Translations under genes and position numbers: made by a program
Shown: piece by piece, positions 7,148 through 16,585 of the stretch
Numbering within the stretch: the stretch's first letter is position 1
How the letters are laid out: every line of letters begins with the position of its first letter
Assembly (NCBI RefSeq): GCF_000299915.1
Contig: NZ_AMRI01000012.1
Location: 62,001-126,000 of the forward strand
Length of the DNA: 64,000 nt
Source of the DNA: Gallaecimonas xiamenensis 3-C-1
GTDB lineage: Bacteria; Pseudomonadota; Gammaproteobacteria; Enterobacterales; Gallaecimonadaceae
Direction: 5' to 3'
Notes under the pieces: model-generated
Seen by the model: only the letters and a program-made list of their open reading frames with translations
What the model was told of the DNA's origin: nothing
The model's database searches: none

Positions 7148-9893
7148 TCACCTTGGCCGGCTCAGGCCGGCCAAGGAAATAGCCCTGGGCCACATCCACC
7201 CCTTCCTGGCGCAATATGGCCAGCTGCTCAGAGGTTTCCACCCCTTCGGCGATGACCCGCAGCTCCAGGCTGTGGGCCATCTGCACTATGGCCCTGACCA
7301 GAGGCCGGCTCTGCTGGGCGTCACTCAGGCCGCGAATAAAGCTCTGGTCAATCTTCAGGCTGTCCACCGAGAATTGCTTGAGGTAACTCAGGCTGGAATA
7401 ACCGGTACCGAAGTCGTCGATAGACAGGGTCAGCTGCAGGGCCTTGAGGCGGCGCACCACTTCCAGGCTGGCGTCGACATTGTCCATCATCAGGCTTTCG
7501 GTCAGCTCCAGTTCCAGGCGGTGGGCCGGAATGTCGGTACCCGCCAGCACCGACTCCAGGAGATCGAAAAAGTCCGGCCGCACCAGTTGGCGTACCGAGA
7601 TATTGACCGCCATCAGCCCCTGGAAGCCGGCCTTACGCCATTGGGCCAGTTGCCGGCAGGCCTCCTCCAGGCACCAGGCCCCCAAGGGCATGATAAGGCC
7701 GGTGTCTTCGGCCAGAGGGATGAACTTGGAAGGGGACACGTCCCCCAGCACCGGGCTGTGCCAGCGCATCAAGGCCTCGACCCCGACGATATCGCCGCTG
7801 GCCACATCGAACTGGGGCTGGTAGTGCAGGGTCAATTGCGGGGTACCGATAGCATCTTTGAGAGCCGATTCGAGCTGCAGGCGCTCGTTCAGGTCCCGGT
7901 CCATGTCCTTGTTGAAGAAGCTGTAGGTACTGCGGCCACTGTCCTTGGCATGGTAGAGGGCGGTGTCGGCCTGGCGCAGCAGTTGGGCCACGTTGTCGCC
8001 GTCCTCCGGGTACAGGGACACACCGATGGAGGTGCTTATCCAAAGCCGGTGGCCGCCAATCACAAAAGGCTCGCTCATGGCCGCCAGGATCCGCTCGACA
8101 ATGAGCTCCACCTGGTTAGCCGCCACCAGTTTGGGGATCAGCAGCAAGAATTCGTCGCCGCCCTGGCGTGACAGGGTGTCCCCTTCCCGGCACAGGGGCT
8201 TGATGCGTTTTACCACTTCCTTGAGCAGGGTATCGCCGATGTCGTGGCCCAGGCTGTCGTTTACCGACTTGAAGCGGTCCAGATCCAGATAGATGATGGC
8301 CAGCCGGTCCCCGCCACGCTTGGCCTGAATAAGGGCCTGTTCGGCCCTGTCCACCAGCAGCGTCCTGTTGGGCAGGCCGGTCAAGGGGTCGTGGTAGGCC
8401 AAGAAGGCAATGCGGGCCTCGGCCGCCTTGTGCTCGCTGATGTCGGAGAACACCGCCACATAGTGCTGTACCTGGCCATAGTCGTCTTCCATGGCCCTGA
8501 TGGACAGCCACTGGGGGTACACCTCGCCAGACTTACGCTTGTTCCAGATCTCCCCTTTCCAGAAGCCCTGGGCAGCGATCTGCTGCCACATGGTCTTGTA
8601 GAAGCTGGCGTCTTGGTAGCCTGAGCTCAGCACCTTGGGGGTCTGGCCTATGACATCCTCAGGGGCAAAGCCGGTGATGGTGGTGAAGGCGGAGTTGACG
8701 GTGAGGATATGCTGGCTGGCGTCGGTGATCATCACCCCGTCCAGGCTCACTTCCACCACCTGGGCCAGCAGGCGCAGGTCCTTTTCCTTACGCAGCCGCT
8801 CGCCGATATCGCGAAAAGACAGCAACAGGTAGGGCACGTCGTTCTCTTCAAAAACGCAACCGGAAGCCTCGGCTTCTACCGTCTCCCCCCATCTGTCTTG
8901 AAAGCAGAGCCGCACATTGCGCAGCAGATTGTCCTTCACCTGGCCGACCAGCTGCTGACGATCACTGGGATTGGACCACACCCCCAGCTCCAGGGTGGTG
9001 CGCCCCAAGACCTCTTCCTTGCTCCAGCCGATGCGCTTGACCCAGTTTTCATTGACGTTGACCAGCACACCGTCGTCCAGGCGGGTGATGGACACCAGAT
9101 CCGGCATGATCTTAAAGACCCGCTGGAACAACGCAGTCTGCTCCTCGAGCTTTTCATGGCTTTCCTGCAGGCTGCGAAGGGCCCGCTCTTCGTCGTCCAA
9201 CACCAGGTCCAGCCAGCCCCCCAACTGACCCAGCTCGCTTTTGTCGGTAGGCCCAACCCGGGCGCTGCGCTCGCCGCGCATGTGCTGGCGCAGCACCAGG
9301 GAGATATGCTCAATGGGTTTGACCAGGGCCCGGTTCAAAACCCAATAGAAAAAGCCCCCCGCCAGCAGCGCCGTCACCAAGGCCATGAGCGCCAGCCGGC
9401 CCAGGTTGGCCAGGCGGGCAGGCATGGGGGGCAGGGTATCCACCCACAGCAGCAGCGTCTTGCCGTCTTGGGCCAGGGGCTGAACAAAAAGGGCCTGGTC
9501 TTTGCCGAAGAAGGCACCGGGGCTGTGCAGATCAAGGGGGGGATTGGGCAACCAGAGCGTTCCCTGCAAGGCACTGACCGGGCGCCCTTGCAGGGTGCCC
9601 AGGGTGCTGTTGGCTATCTGCCCGTCCTGAACCAGCATTGCTTGGCTTATTTCATGCTGCCCGGCCAATTGCCTGAGAGCCTGGTTTTCCGTACTCAGAC
9701 GGTCATCTTCTTCCAGGTGGTGGTTGACCAGGGACGCTACCAACCTGGCCCTGTCCTGAGCTTGGTGCTGCAGGGCACGCATGTCTGCCTGATTCTCTGC
9801 CCACACCGCCAGCAGGGCCGCCACCACCAGGGAGACGACCATCCATACCAACAGGCGAAGCCGAACCGACTGCCAGGGCGCGGGCCTAATCAT
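7092..9893 (-). CDS. membrane PAS-PAS-GGDEF-EAL c-di-GMP enzyme
   Basis: A 933-residue protein. Start ATG 9893 is chosen over an upstream TTG because GGAGGG lies 7 bases before it. Order: TM helix (about 15-32), periplasmic loop, second TM (about 160-185), HAMP-like linker, two PAS domains (about 255-490), GGDEF (about 500-660) and EAL (about 670-925). The cyclase site is RQGGDEF with an inhibitory-site REGD five residues upstream. The EAL half keeps EALMRW, ELTESLMMD, DDFGTGYSS and EGVET, so both activities look intact. It would sense a periplasmic or redox cue and set c-di-GMP. The 3' end overlaps cusA on the other strand. Confidence 0.93.
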   Translation of the reverse strand: MIRPAPWQSVRLRLLVWMVVSLVVAALLAVWAENQADMRALQHQAQDRARLVASLVNHHLEEDDRLSTENQALRQLAGQHEISQAMLVQDGQIANSTLGTLQGRPVSALQGTLWLPNPPLDLHSPGAFFGKDQALFVQPLAQDGKTLLLWVDTLPPMPARLANLGRLALMALVTALLAGGFFYWVLNRALVKPIEHISLVLRQHMRGERSARVGPTDKSELGQLGGWLDLVLDDEERALRSLQESHEKLEEQTALFQRVFKIMPDLVSITRLDDGVLVNVNENWVKRIGWSKEEVLGRTTLELGVWSNPSDRQQLVGQVKDNLLRNVRLCFQDRWGETVEAEASGCVFEENDVPYLLLSFRDIGERLRKEKDLRLLAQVVEVSLDGVMITDASQHILTVNSAFTTITGFAPEDVIGQTPKVLSSGYQDASFYKTMWQQIAAQGFWKGEIWNKRKSGEVYPQWLSIRAMEDDYGQVQHYVAVFSDISEHKAAEARIAFLAYHDPLTGLPNRTLLVDRAEQALIQAKRGGDRLAIIYLDLDRFKSVNDSLGHDIGDTLLKEVVKRIKPLCREGDTLSRQGGDEFLLLIPKLVAANQVELIVERILAAMSEPFVIGGHRLWISTSIGVSLYPEDGDNVAQLLRQADTALYHAKDSGRSTYSFFNKDMDRDLNERLQLESALKDAIGTPQLTLHYQPQFDVASGDIVGVEALMRWHSPVLGDVSPSKFIPLAEDTGLIMPLGAWCLEEACRQLAQWRKAGFQGLMAVNISVRQLVRPDFFDLLESVLAGTDIPAHRLELELTESLMMDNVDASLEVVRRLKALQLTLSIDDFGTGYSSLSYLKQFSVDSLKIDQSFIRGLSDAQQSRPLVRAIVQMAHSLELRVIAEGVETSEQLAILRQEGVDVAQGYFLGRPEPAKVISGLLAEQAMSLPAAQKG

Positions 9894-10279
9894 GGCAGTG
9901 CCCTCCACGGGCAAGTGGCTGTCTTTTGAGAAGGGGGCTCATCAAGTCGCAATCAATTCCCTTTGCCAAACATGGGGATGAGGGCAAGACAGCTACCCAA
10001 GACCCAAGCATAGCAGTTGCTGACAAGGCCTGGGCCGCCAGGGCCGGCGCAGCACGGCCTGGACCAAAAAAAGCCACTTATTCATCAGTTAATTGCGGCC
10101 CCATCCCCTTCTTTTTGGAGCCCTAAATATTGATTTGGAGCGGGTAAAAATTGAGCTATATTAGGCGGGACTTCGCGGGCCCCTGGGCCATGGCGGCGTT
10201 CATCGGGCACCGGCGTTGGCGCGCTATAGGCCTGGCCTGATGGTTGACACCTCATAGCGCGACTTTGTGAGATTTGTTG
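9894..10279. other. long intergenic region between c-di-GMP gene and RRM gene
   Basis: 386 bases with no convincing gene. It must hold the start region of the minus-strand c-di-GMP gene and a long leader for the RNA-binding protein. An AT-rich stretch at 10120-10165 contains TATATT (10157-10162) as a possible -10 box, but no good -35 at the right distance. An 8-bp inverted repeat (10220-10227 and 10254-10261) sits just before the RRM start. Confidence 0.5.
10220..10261 (+). repeat. inverted repeat in the leader of the RRM gene
   Basis: CGCGCTAT at 10220-10227 is the exact reverse complement of ATAGCGCG at 10254-10261, with a 26-base loop. The second arm ends 19 bases before the ATG at 10280, close to where a ribosome would bind. 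It could form a leader hairpin or be an operator. Confidence 0.45.
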
Positions 10280-10546
10280 ATGAATCTGTTCGTATCCAAC
10301 CTGTCTTTCCGCGTGGAAGCGGATGCCCTGGCCCAATTGTTCGGCCAATACGGTGATGTACAACGTGCCCATATAGTGAAAGACAAGGAAACCGGCCGCT
10401 CCCGTGGTTTTGGTTTCGTTGAAATGGCTGACAAGGCAACTGGCGAAAACGCCATTAAAGCCCTGAACGGCCAGGATTTCGAAGGCCGCCCCCTGGTGGT
10501 CAACGAAGCGCGCCCCCGCGAGCAGCAAAGCCGCCCCCGCCGCTAA
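10280..10546 (+). CDS. single-RRM RNA-binding protein
   Basis: An 88-residue protein that is almost only one RNA recognition motif. RNP2 is LFVSNL (residues 3-8) and RNP1 is RGFGFVEM (about 41-48), followed by an Arg/Pro-rich basic tail. ATG 10280 is chosen over two TTG codons just upstream because it matches the family start MNLFVSNL. Such proteins are RNA chaperones, often cold-induced. The gene stands alone, with a hairpin terminator seven bases after its stop and a long leader. Confidence 0.9.
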   Translation: MNLFVSNLSFRVEADALAQLFGQYGDVQRAHIVKDKETGRSRGFGFVEMADKATGENAIKALNGQDFEGRPLVVNEARPREQQSRPRR

Positions 10547-10552
10547 CACCTC

Positions 10553-10584
10553 AAGCCTGGCCTCCAAGGGGCCAGGCTTTATCC
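10553..10584 (+). terminator. hairpin terminator after RRM gene
   Basis: AAGCCTGGCC (10553-10562) pairs with GGCCAGGCTT (10570-10579) around a 7-base loop and is followed by a short T stretch. It sits directly after the RRM stop codon. Confidence 0.7.
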
Positions 10585-10660
10585 TTGGGCACTGCTCGGC
10601 TTTGTTCCTTGCGCCAGTCTAGGTACACTGGCCCAACTGTTCTGCCGAGACGCCTGCCTG

Positions 10661-11308
10661 ATGAAAGATCCAAAAACCCTGCTCGCCAACAACCGCGAGT
10701 GGGCGACCCAGATACGCCAGAACGACCCAGCCTTCTTCGAACGCTTGGCTGAGCGTCAGAATCCCCATTTGCTGTGGATCGGTTGTGCCGATTCGCGGGT
10801 GCCCGCCGAACAACTGACCGGCCTGCTGCCGGGGGAACTGTTCGTGCACCGCAACGTGGCCAACCAGGTGCTAACCACGGACGTGAACTGCCAGTCGGTG
10901 ATTGACTTCGCCGTCGGTGCCCTGAAGGTGCGCCACATCATCGTCTGTGGCCACTATGGCTGCGGCGGCGTGATGGCGGCCCTGCAAGGCGGCGCCGAAG
11001 GCAGCCTGGGCCAATGGCTGCTGGACCTCAAGGAAGTGGCCGAGCGCCACGGCTCTCTGCTGGAAGGCCTGTCCTTCAACGACCAGGCCAACCGCCTTTG
11101 CGAACTGAACGTGTTGGAAGCGGTATGCCGAGTCAGCCGCTCACCAGCGGTACAGAAAGCCTGGTCCGAAGGCCAAAAGCTTTCCGTACACGGCTGGATC
11201 TACGGTGTGGCTGACGGCGAGTTGCAGGAACTGGGCCTGACCGTCAATGGCCAGGACGACATAGTCCCGGCCCGTGACAAGGTGCTGAGCAGCTACTTCA
11301 CCGAGTAA
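10661..11308 (+). CDS. can: beta-class carbonic anhydrase
   Basis: A 215-residue cytoplasmic enzyme that interconverts CO2 and bicarbonate. The zinc site is visible: C42 with the D44-R46 dyad in GCADSRVP, and H98 and C101 in CGHYGCGG. Length and sequence match E. coli Can (about 220 residues). In this group of bacteria can often sits near yadGH and hpt, as here. Its TAA stop forms the base of a small stem shared with the convergent hydrolase gene. Confidence 0.95.
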   Translation: MKDPKTLLANNREWATQIRQNDPAFFERLAERQNPHLLWIGCADSRVPAEQLTGLLPGELFVHRNVANQVLTTDVNCQSVIDFAVGALKVRHIIVCGHYGCGGVMAALQGGAEGSLGQWLLDLKEVAERHGSLLEGLSFNDQANRLCELNVLEAVCRVSRSPAVQKAWSEGQKLSVHGWIYGVADGELQELGLTVNGQDDIVPARDKVLSSYFTE

Positions 11309-11321
11309 GGCCACCCAGGCC

Positions 11322-12041
11322 TTAAATGGCGGCCGACAAATGGCTCAGCTCCAAGGCTGGCGCCATGGCCGCCAAAAATGCCCCCGGCTTCTCCAGCATG
11401 GGGCTATGACCACAGCATGCCACTTCCTGGTAGTCCAGGTGCGAATGGCCCTTTGCCAAATGTTGCCAGGGTTGGCCGGGAGTGATCCTGTCATGGTCGC
11501 CCCATACCAGCTGCACAGGACAAGGGACGGCGCCAAGGGTACTGCCGGCATCGTACTGACGGCTCAAGGTCAGCCACTGCACTATGTTCTTGAAGGAGCG
11601 GGGCTGTGAAAACACGGTCCGGATGTCCTCCACACCTCGGTCTGGAACCAGGCTGGGATCGTAGAACACCCGCTCGGCCAGGCTGCTGGCTGCCTGGGTA
11701 CAACCCCGGCGCAGATCCATCAGGGTAACTCCCGCATCCATTTCCGCCAGGCCAGGGCTACCACTGAGCACCAGGGCCGACACCTTGGCCGGCTTACGGC
11801 GCCCGTAATCCATGGCGATAAGGCCACCCATGGAATTGCCCACCAGTACCACGGCCGTTTCCCTGGCCACCAGTTGGTCAAGGGCCTCGTGGGCCTCGTC
11901 CAGGCTGCCACCCAACATCTGGGGAATGGCCTCTTCCATAACCTTGGTCTGGTACCCCTGGGCGCGGCAGGCCTCGGCCACCTGGTCCCAGATCCAACCG
12001 CCGGCAAACAGGCCGGGCAAAAAGATCAATGTCGGTTTCAT
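11322..12041 (-). CDS. alpha/beta hydrolase
   Basis: A 239-residue alpha/beta-hydrolase fold protein. Start ATG 12041 is chosen because GAAGAGGA lies 5-6 bases upstream; a longer frame to 12071 lacks this support. The triad can be read as Ser in GNSMGG (about residue 88), Asp in WGDHDRITP and His in CGHSPMLEKP. The oxyanion region LPGLFAGGW follows the first strand. The substrate is unknown; esterase or BioH/MenH-like activity is possible. It stands alone and is convergent with can. Confidence 0.85.
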   Translation of the reverse strand: MKPTLIFLPGLFAGGWIWDQVAEACRAQGYQTKVMEEAIPQMLGGSLDEAHEALDQLVARETAVVLVGNSMGGLIAMDYGRRKPAKVSALVLSGSPGLAEMDAGVTLMDLRRGCTQAASSLAERVFYDPSLVPDRGVEDIRTVFSQPRSFKNIVQWLTLSRQYDAGSTLGAVPCPVQLVWGDHDRITPGQPWQHLAKGHSHLDYQEVACCGHSPMLEKPGAFLAAMAPALELSHLSAAI

Positions 12042-12166
12042 GCGATGTCCTCTTCCGTGATGGGTTCGCATGACAGACTAAAGAATAAAAATTAACCATT
12101 GGCGTCAGCGCGGTGACGATTTCGGTAACGGCAGATAGGCCTTTACCCATAGACCAAGTGCCCATC

Positions 12167-12193
12167 AAAAAAGGAGCCTCGCGGCTCCTTTTT
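12167..12193. terminator. bidirectional hairpin terminator after hpt
   Basis: AAGGAGCC (12171-12178) pairs with GGCTCCTT (12183-12190) around a TCGC loop and is flanked by A and T runs on either side. It would stop hpt transcription on the minus strand. Confidence 0.85.
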
Positions 12194-12196
12194 GGC

Positions 12197-12727
12197 TTAT
12201 TCCAGGGGCACCACTATGCCCACATGGGGCAGATTGCGGTACTTCTGGGCCCAGTCGATGCCGTAGCCCACCACGAACTCGTCGGGGATGGTAAAGCCGA
12301 TAAAGTCCACCGGCACCTCTACTTCGCGGCGGGACGGCTTGTCCAGCAGGGTGCACAGCTTGATGCTCTTGGGGTCGCGGGTGTTGAGCACCTGTACCAC
12401 CTTGGACAGGGTGTTGCCGGTGTCGATGATGTCTTCGACGATCAGCAGGTTACGGCCCTGGATGTCCTCGTCCAGGTCCTTGATGATCTTCACATCACGG
12501 CTCGAATGCATGGAACTGCCATAGCTGGAGACCGTCATGAAGTCGAACTCGGCGCTCATATTCAGGGCGCGAGCCAGATCCGACAGGAAGACCACTGAGC
12601 CGCGCAGCAGCCCTACCAGCAGCACTTCTTCCCCTTCGCCATAGCTTTGCTCTATTTCCTTGGCCAGGGCGGCGACCCTGGCTTTGACATCCGCTTCACT
12701 GATGAGGACATCGACCCGGTGTTTCAT
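12197..12727 (-). CDS. hpt: hypoxanthine phosphoribosyltransferase
   Basis: A 176-residue purine-salvage enzyme that joins PRPP to hypoxanthine (or guanine) to give IMP/GMP. The PRPP-binding motif [14 protein letters not shown] and the base-binding region [16 protein letters not shown] are intact. Start ATG 12727 is supported by GGGAGAG upstream and by family length (E. coli Hpt about 180 residues). It lies 44 bases downstream of ubiX and ends at a strong terminator. Confidence 0.95.
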   Translation of the reverse strand: MKHRVDVLISEADVKARVAALAKEIEQSYGEGEEVLLVGLLRGSVVFLSDLARALNMSAEFDFMTVSSYGSSMHSSRDVKIIKDLDEDIQGRNLLIVEDIIDTGNTLSKVVQVLNTRDPKSIKLCTLLDKPSRREVEVPVDFIGFTIPDEFVVGYGIDWAQKYRNLPHVGIVVPLE

Positions 12728-12771
12728 CTTTCTCTCCCAAGGCATTCGAGGGCGGCAAGGATACGCCAATC

Positions 12772-13386
12772 TCAGTGGTTTCCATAGCCCCAACGGGGCA
12801 CCAGCCCTTGCTCCAGGCCCAGGTGGTCGAGGATCCTGGCCACCATGAAGTCCACCAAGTCATTGATGGATTTGGGTTCATGATAAAAGCCGGGGGCCGC
12901 CGGCATGATGGTGACCCCCAACCGCGCCAATTTGAGCATGTTCTCCAGGTGGATGGCCGACAAGGGGCTTTCCCTTGGCACCAGGATAAGCTTGCCCTGT
13001 TCCTTGATCACCACGTCGGCAGCCCTTTCCAACAGGTTGTCGGACGCCCCCTGGGCGATGGCCGACAGGGTGCCGGTGGAGCAGGGGCAGACCACCATCA
13101 GTTTGGGGGCCGCCGAGCCGGAGGCCACCGGCGAGAACCAGTCTTCCTTGCCATAGACCCTGAGCTGGCCAGGCTTGGCCTGGAAGTGTTCGGTCAAGAA
13201 GGCCTCGGCGGCGTCGGGCTTGGCGGGGATCTTGAGAGTGGTCTCGGTGGCCAGCACTACCTTGGCCGCCGACGACACCAACAGGTGCAGCTGCCAGCCG
13301 GCGGCCAGCACGCACTCCATCAGCCGCAGGGCATAAGGGGCGCCTGAGGCGCCGGTCAGTGCCAGGGTCAGGGCCTTGTCAGTCAC
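12772..13386 (-). CDS. ubiX: flavin prenyltransferase UbiX
   Basis: A 204-residue enzyme that makes prenylated FMN, the cofactor of UbiD decarboxylase in ubiquinone synthesis. [14 protein letters not shown] is the FMN-binding start, and [14 protein letters not shown] plus [16 protein letters not shown] are family signatures. The GTG start at 13386 is chosen because GGAGGT lies 5 bases upstream; it overlaps the last 8 bases of mpl (GTGACTGA), so the two are coupled. Confidence 0.93.
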   Translation of the reverse strand: MTDKALTLALTGASGAPYALRLMECVLAAGWQLHLLVSSAAKVVLATETTLKIPAKPDAAEAFLTEHFQAKPGQLRVYGKEDWFSPVASGSAAPKLMVVCPCSTGTLSAIAQGASDNLLERAADVVIKEQGKLILVPRESPLSAIHLENMLKLARLGVTIMPAAPGFYHEPKSINDLVDFMVARILDHLGLEQGLVPRWGYGNH

Positions 13387-14731
13387 GGCGGACCTCCAAG
13401 GCGTCCAGCAGCTTCTGGTGGATGCCACCGAAACCGCCGTTGCTCATCACCAGGATATGGTCCCCTGCCCTGGCCTCGGCCGCCAGCATGGCCACCAGGG
13501 CCTCGACGCTGTCGCTGTAGGTGGCCGGCACCAAGGATTCGTGGCACAGATCCTTGATGGACCATTTGAGGCCGTGGGGTTCGAACCAGAACACCTTGTC
13601 GGCCCCTTTGACCGCGTCGTTGAGCTGGTCGGCATGAACCCCGGCCTTCATGGTGTTGGAGCGGGGCTCCAGTACCGCCAGGATGCGCTGGCCCCCCACC
13701 TTGCGGCGCAGGCCGTCGACAGTGGTGGCGATGGCGGTGGGGTGGTGGGCAAAGTCGTCAAAGACGCTCACCCCTTTGACTTCCCCTTTGAATTCCAGGC
13801 GCCGGGCCACGTTCTGAAAGCGGCTCAGCCCCTCGGCCGCCACCTTCAGGGGCACCCCGGCATGGCGGGCCGCCGCCAGGGCCGCCAAGGCATTGCTGAC
13901 GTTGTGCATGCCCACCAGGTTCCAGTGCACCTCGGCCCTGTCATCGCCGCTGATCACGGTGAACTGGCTGCCATCGCCCTTGATAAGCTCGGCCTTGAGA
14001 TCCTGGCCAAGGCGCAACACCGGGGTCCAGCAGCCCTGATCCAGGGTGTCTGCCACGTTCTGGTCGGCAGCCGGGGTGATCACCAGGCCTTGGCTTGGCA
14101 CCATCCGCAGCAGGTGGTTGAACTGGCGCTGGATCGCCGCCAGGTCGGCAAAGATGTCGGCGTGGTCGAATTCCAGGTTGTTGATGATAAGGGTGCGGGG
14201 CCGGTAGTGGACAAACTTGGAGCGCTTGTCGAAAAAGGCGGTGTCGTACTCGTCCGCTTCCACCACGAAGAAGGGGGCCTGGCCCAGGCGCGCGGAATGG
14301 CCGAAGTTGGCCGGCACGCCCCCCACCAGGAAGCCCGGGCTAAGGCCGGCATCTTCGAGGATCCAGGCCAGCATGGAGGTGGTGGTGGTCTTGCCGTGGG
14401 TGCCGCTTACCGCCAGCACCCAGCGGTCCTTTAGTACCGCTTCGAACAGCCACTGGGGGCCGGACATATAGGGAATGCCCTTATCCAGCACCGCTTCCAC
14501 ACAGGGGTTGCCCCGGCTCATGGCGTTGCCGATCACCACCAGATCCGGGGCCGGGTCCAGCTGGGCCGGGTCATAGCCCTCGGTCAGGCGAATGCCGGCC
14601 GCTTCCAGTTGGGTGCTCATGGGGGGATAGACGTTGAGATCGGCGCCGGTGACCTGGTGGCCCAGCTCCCTGGCCAGTTGCGCCAGGCCGCCCATAAAGG
14701 TGCCACAGATCCCCAGGATGTGTATGTGCAT
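13379..14731 (-). CDS. mpl: UDP-MurNAc-tripeptide ligase (murein peptide recycling)
   Basis: A 450-residue Mur-ligase family enzyme that attaches recycled L-Ala-gamma-D-Glu-meso-DAP to UDP-MurNAc. [14 protein letters not shown] at the start is the family nucleotide-binding loop, [11 protein letters not shown] is the ATP loop, and [10 protein letters not shown] is the central Mur-ligase signature. ATG 14731 is preferred to a TTG four codons upstream because it begins the conserved HIHILG strand. It is divergent from fbp, the usual arrangement in gammaproteobacteria. Confidence 0.95.
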   Translation of the reverse strand: MHIHILGICGTFMGGLAQLARELGHQVTGADLNVYPPMSTQLEAAGIRLTEGYDPAQLDPAPDLVVIGNAMSRGNPCVEAVLDKGIPYMSGPQWLFEAVLKDRWVLAVSGTHGKTTTTSMLAWILEDAGLSPGFLVGGVPANFGHSARLGQAPFFVVEADEYDTAFFDKRSKFVHYRPRTLIINNLEFDHADIFADLAAIQRQFNHLLRMVPSQGLVITPAADQNVADTLDQGCWTPVLRLGQDLKAELIKGDGSQFTVISGDDRAEVHWNLVGMHNVSNALAALAAARHAGVPLKVAAEGLSRFQNVARRLEFKGEVKGVSVFDDFAHHPTAIATTVDGLRRKVGGQRILAVLEPRSNTMKAGVHADQLNDAVKGADKVFWFEPHGLKWSIKDLCHESLVPATYSDSVEALVAMLAAEARAGDHILVMSNGGFGGIHQKLLDALEVRRD

Positions 14732-14873
14732 GCTGTTCTTCAAAATAAGAGGACACTGGCGCCTAGTGTAACAGCACCGGCCTGGGGGGGAAGCTGAACC
14801 AGCGGCCCTGTGAGGCCATGGCGAAATCGTTTATCATGGCGGCGCTTCACTTCTAGCAGCCGAGAAACTGTCC

Positions 14874-15848
14874 ATGCAACGTTTGGTAAGCGTCCTTCGC
14901 CAGGACGGCGTCGACAAAGAACTGATCCACCTGGTCAACGTCCTGGGGACCGCCTGTAAAGAGATCAACTTCCGCCTGCACCAGGGCGCCCTGGCCGGTG
15001 TGCTGGGTTCCACCCAGGACGAGAACGTCCAAGGGGAAGTGCAGAAGAAACTGGACGTCATTGCCAATACCCTGCTCAAGGATCTGCTGCTGCAAAGCGG
15101 CCTGGTCAAGGCCCTGGCCTCCGAAGAGGAAGACGACATCGTCATCGGTAATAAGGACGGCGACTTCCTGGTGTCCTTCGACCCCCTGGACGGCTCTTCC
15201 AACATCGACATCAACGCCATGGTCGGCACCATCTTTTCCGTCTACCGGGCCGACGACAGCCTGGTGATCGACGAGTCCAGCTTCCTGCGCCCCGGCCGTG
15301 AACAGGTTGCCGCCGGCTATGTGATCTATGGCCCTGCCACCCTGATGGTACTGACCACGGGCCAAGGGGTGCGCATGTACACCCTGGACCAGACCATAGG
15401 CGAGTACCTGATGACCGAACCCCAGGTCCAGGTCCCGGCCGACACCCAGGAATTTGCCATCAACATGTCCAACCAACGGCACTGGGCCAAGCCCATGCAG
15501 GACTACATCGACGACCTGCTCAAAGGCGCCGAGGGCCCCCGAGGCAAGAACTTCAACATGCGTTGGGTAGCCGCCATGGTGGCCGACGTGCACCGTATCC
15601 TGTGCCGGGGCGGCCTCTTTACCTACCCCTGGGACCGCCGCGCTCCGGAAAAAGCCGGCAAGCTGCGCCTGATGTACGAAGCCAACCCCATGGCCCTGCT
15701 GATTGAGCAGGCCGGCGGCGCCGCCAGCACCGGCACCGAACGCATCCTCGACATCCAGCCTGAGCAGATCCACCAGCGGGTGGCCGTGGTACTGGGCGCC
15801 GCCAACGAGGTGGACATGGTCGAGCAATACTATCGCCACCAGCGCTAG
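14874..15848 (+). CDS. fbp: fructose-1,6-bisphosphatase class I
   Basis: A 324-residue gluconeogenic phosphatase. The metal-site motif [12 protein letters not shown] (about residues 103-114) and the earlier acidic cluster [10 protein letters not shown] are intact, as is the C-terminal [17 protein letters not shown] active-site region. Length is close to E. coli Fbp (332). It is followed 62 bases later by ppa on the same strand and is divergent from mpl. Confidence 0.96.
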   Translation: MQRLVSVLRQDGVDKELIHLVNVLGTACKEINFRLHQGALAGVLGSTQDENVQGEVQKKLDVIANTLLKDLLLQSGLVKALASEEEDDIVIGNKDGDFLVSFDPLDGSSNIDINAMVGTIFSVYRADDSLVIDESSFLRPGREQVAAGYVIYGPATLMVLTTGQGVRMYTLDQTIGEYLMTEPQVQVPADTQEFAINMSNQRHWAKPMQDYIDDLLKGAEGPRGKNFNMRWVAAMVADVHRILCRGGLFTYPWDRRAPEKAGKLRLMYEANPMALLIEQAGGAASTGTERILDIQPEQIHQRVAVVLGAANEVDMVEQYYRHQR

Positions 15849-15910
15849 TCAGTCAGCGTCATGCCGCTATAATAGGCGGCTGAATCAAGAGCGAGTCAAA
15901 GGACAACACT

Positions 15911-16441
15911 ATGAGCCTGAACCAGGTCCCTGCTGGCAAAAACATCCCGGACGAGATCAACGTCATCATCGAGATCCCGGCCAACGCCAGCCCCATCAAG
16001 TACGAAGTAGACAAGGACAGCGGCGCCATTTTCGTTGACCGCTTCATGTCCACCCCCATGTTCTACCCCTGCAACTACGGCTACGTGAACCACACCCTGA
16101 GCCTGGACGGCGACCCGGTAGACGTGCTGGTACCCACCCCCTACCCGCTGATCCCCGGTTCCGTGATCCGCTGCCGCCCCGTCGGCGTGCTGAAGATGAC
16201 CGACGAGTCCGGTGAAGACGCCAAAGTGGTTGCGGTACCGGTTTCCAAGCTCACCAAGATCTATGACGACGTCAAAGACGTCACCGATCTGCCCGAGCTG
16301 CTGAAAAACCAGATCACCCACTTCTTCGAGCGCTACAAAGAGCTCGAGCCCGGCAAATGGGTGAAAGTGGAAGGCTGGGGTGACGCCGCTGCCGCCAAGG
16401 CCGAGATCGTCACTTCCTTCGAGCGCGCCCAGCAAAAATAA
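15911..16441 (+). CDS. ppa: inorganic pyrophosphatase
   Basis: A 176-residue family I soluble pyrophosphatase that hydrolyses PPi to drive biosynthesis. The signature [12 protein letters not shown] contains the metal-binding aspartates, and [15 protein letters not shown] with FYPCNYGYV matches the E. coli enzyme (176 residues). It ends at a strong hairpin terminator. Confidence 0.96.
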   Translation: MSLNQVPAGKNIPDEINVIIEIPANASPIKYEVDKDSGAIFVDRFMSTPMFYPCNYGYVNHTLSLDGDPVDVLVPTPYPLIPGSVIRCRPVGVLKMTDESGEDAKVVAVPVSKLTKIYDDVKDVTDLPELLKNQITHFFERYKELEPGKWVKVEGWGDAAAAKAEIVTSFERAQQK

Positions 16442-16456
16442 GCCTGAGCCCCTCGC

Positions 16457-16484
16457 AAAAAACCCGCCTGATGGCGGGTTTTTT
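16457..16484 (+). terminator. terminator after ppa
   Basis: AACCCGCC (16461-16468) pairs with GGCGGGTT (16473-16480) around TGAT, followed by a T run. Confidence 0.9.
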
Positions 16485-16538
16485 ATGGCTGGCGCTGAAC
16501 GGGCTTTACTCGCAAAGGCGCTCTTCACTAAAGTGGTA

Positions 16539-16550
16539 CCCCCTAGGGGG
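16539..16550. promoter_or_regulatory. 12-bp palindrome ahead of secreted-protein gene
   Basis: CCCCCTAGGGGG is a perfect 12-bp palindrome. It lies where a -35 element would fall for the TATAAC box at 16561-16566, upstream of the ATG at 16586. An operator is possible. Confidence 0.4.
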
Positions 16551-16585
16551 AAAGTCCTCATATAACAACAAACAAGGAAGATTTC

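Noticed and set aside
10243-10248. TTGACA as a -35 box for the RRM gene
   Set aside because: No acceptable -10 box 16-18 bases downstream, and transcription would begin at or after the start codon.
10085-10567. Minus-strand frame of 160 codons across the RRM gene
   Set aside because: Antisense of the RRM coding region and its leader; no motif.
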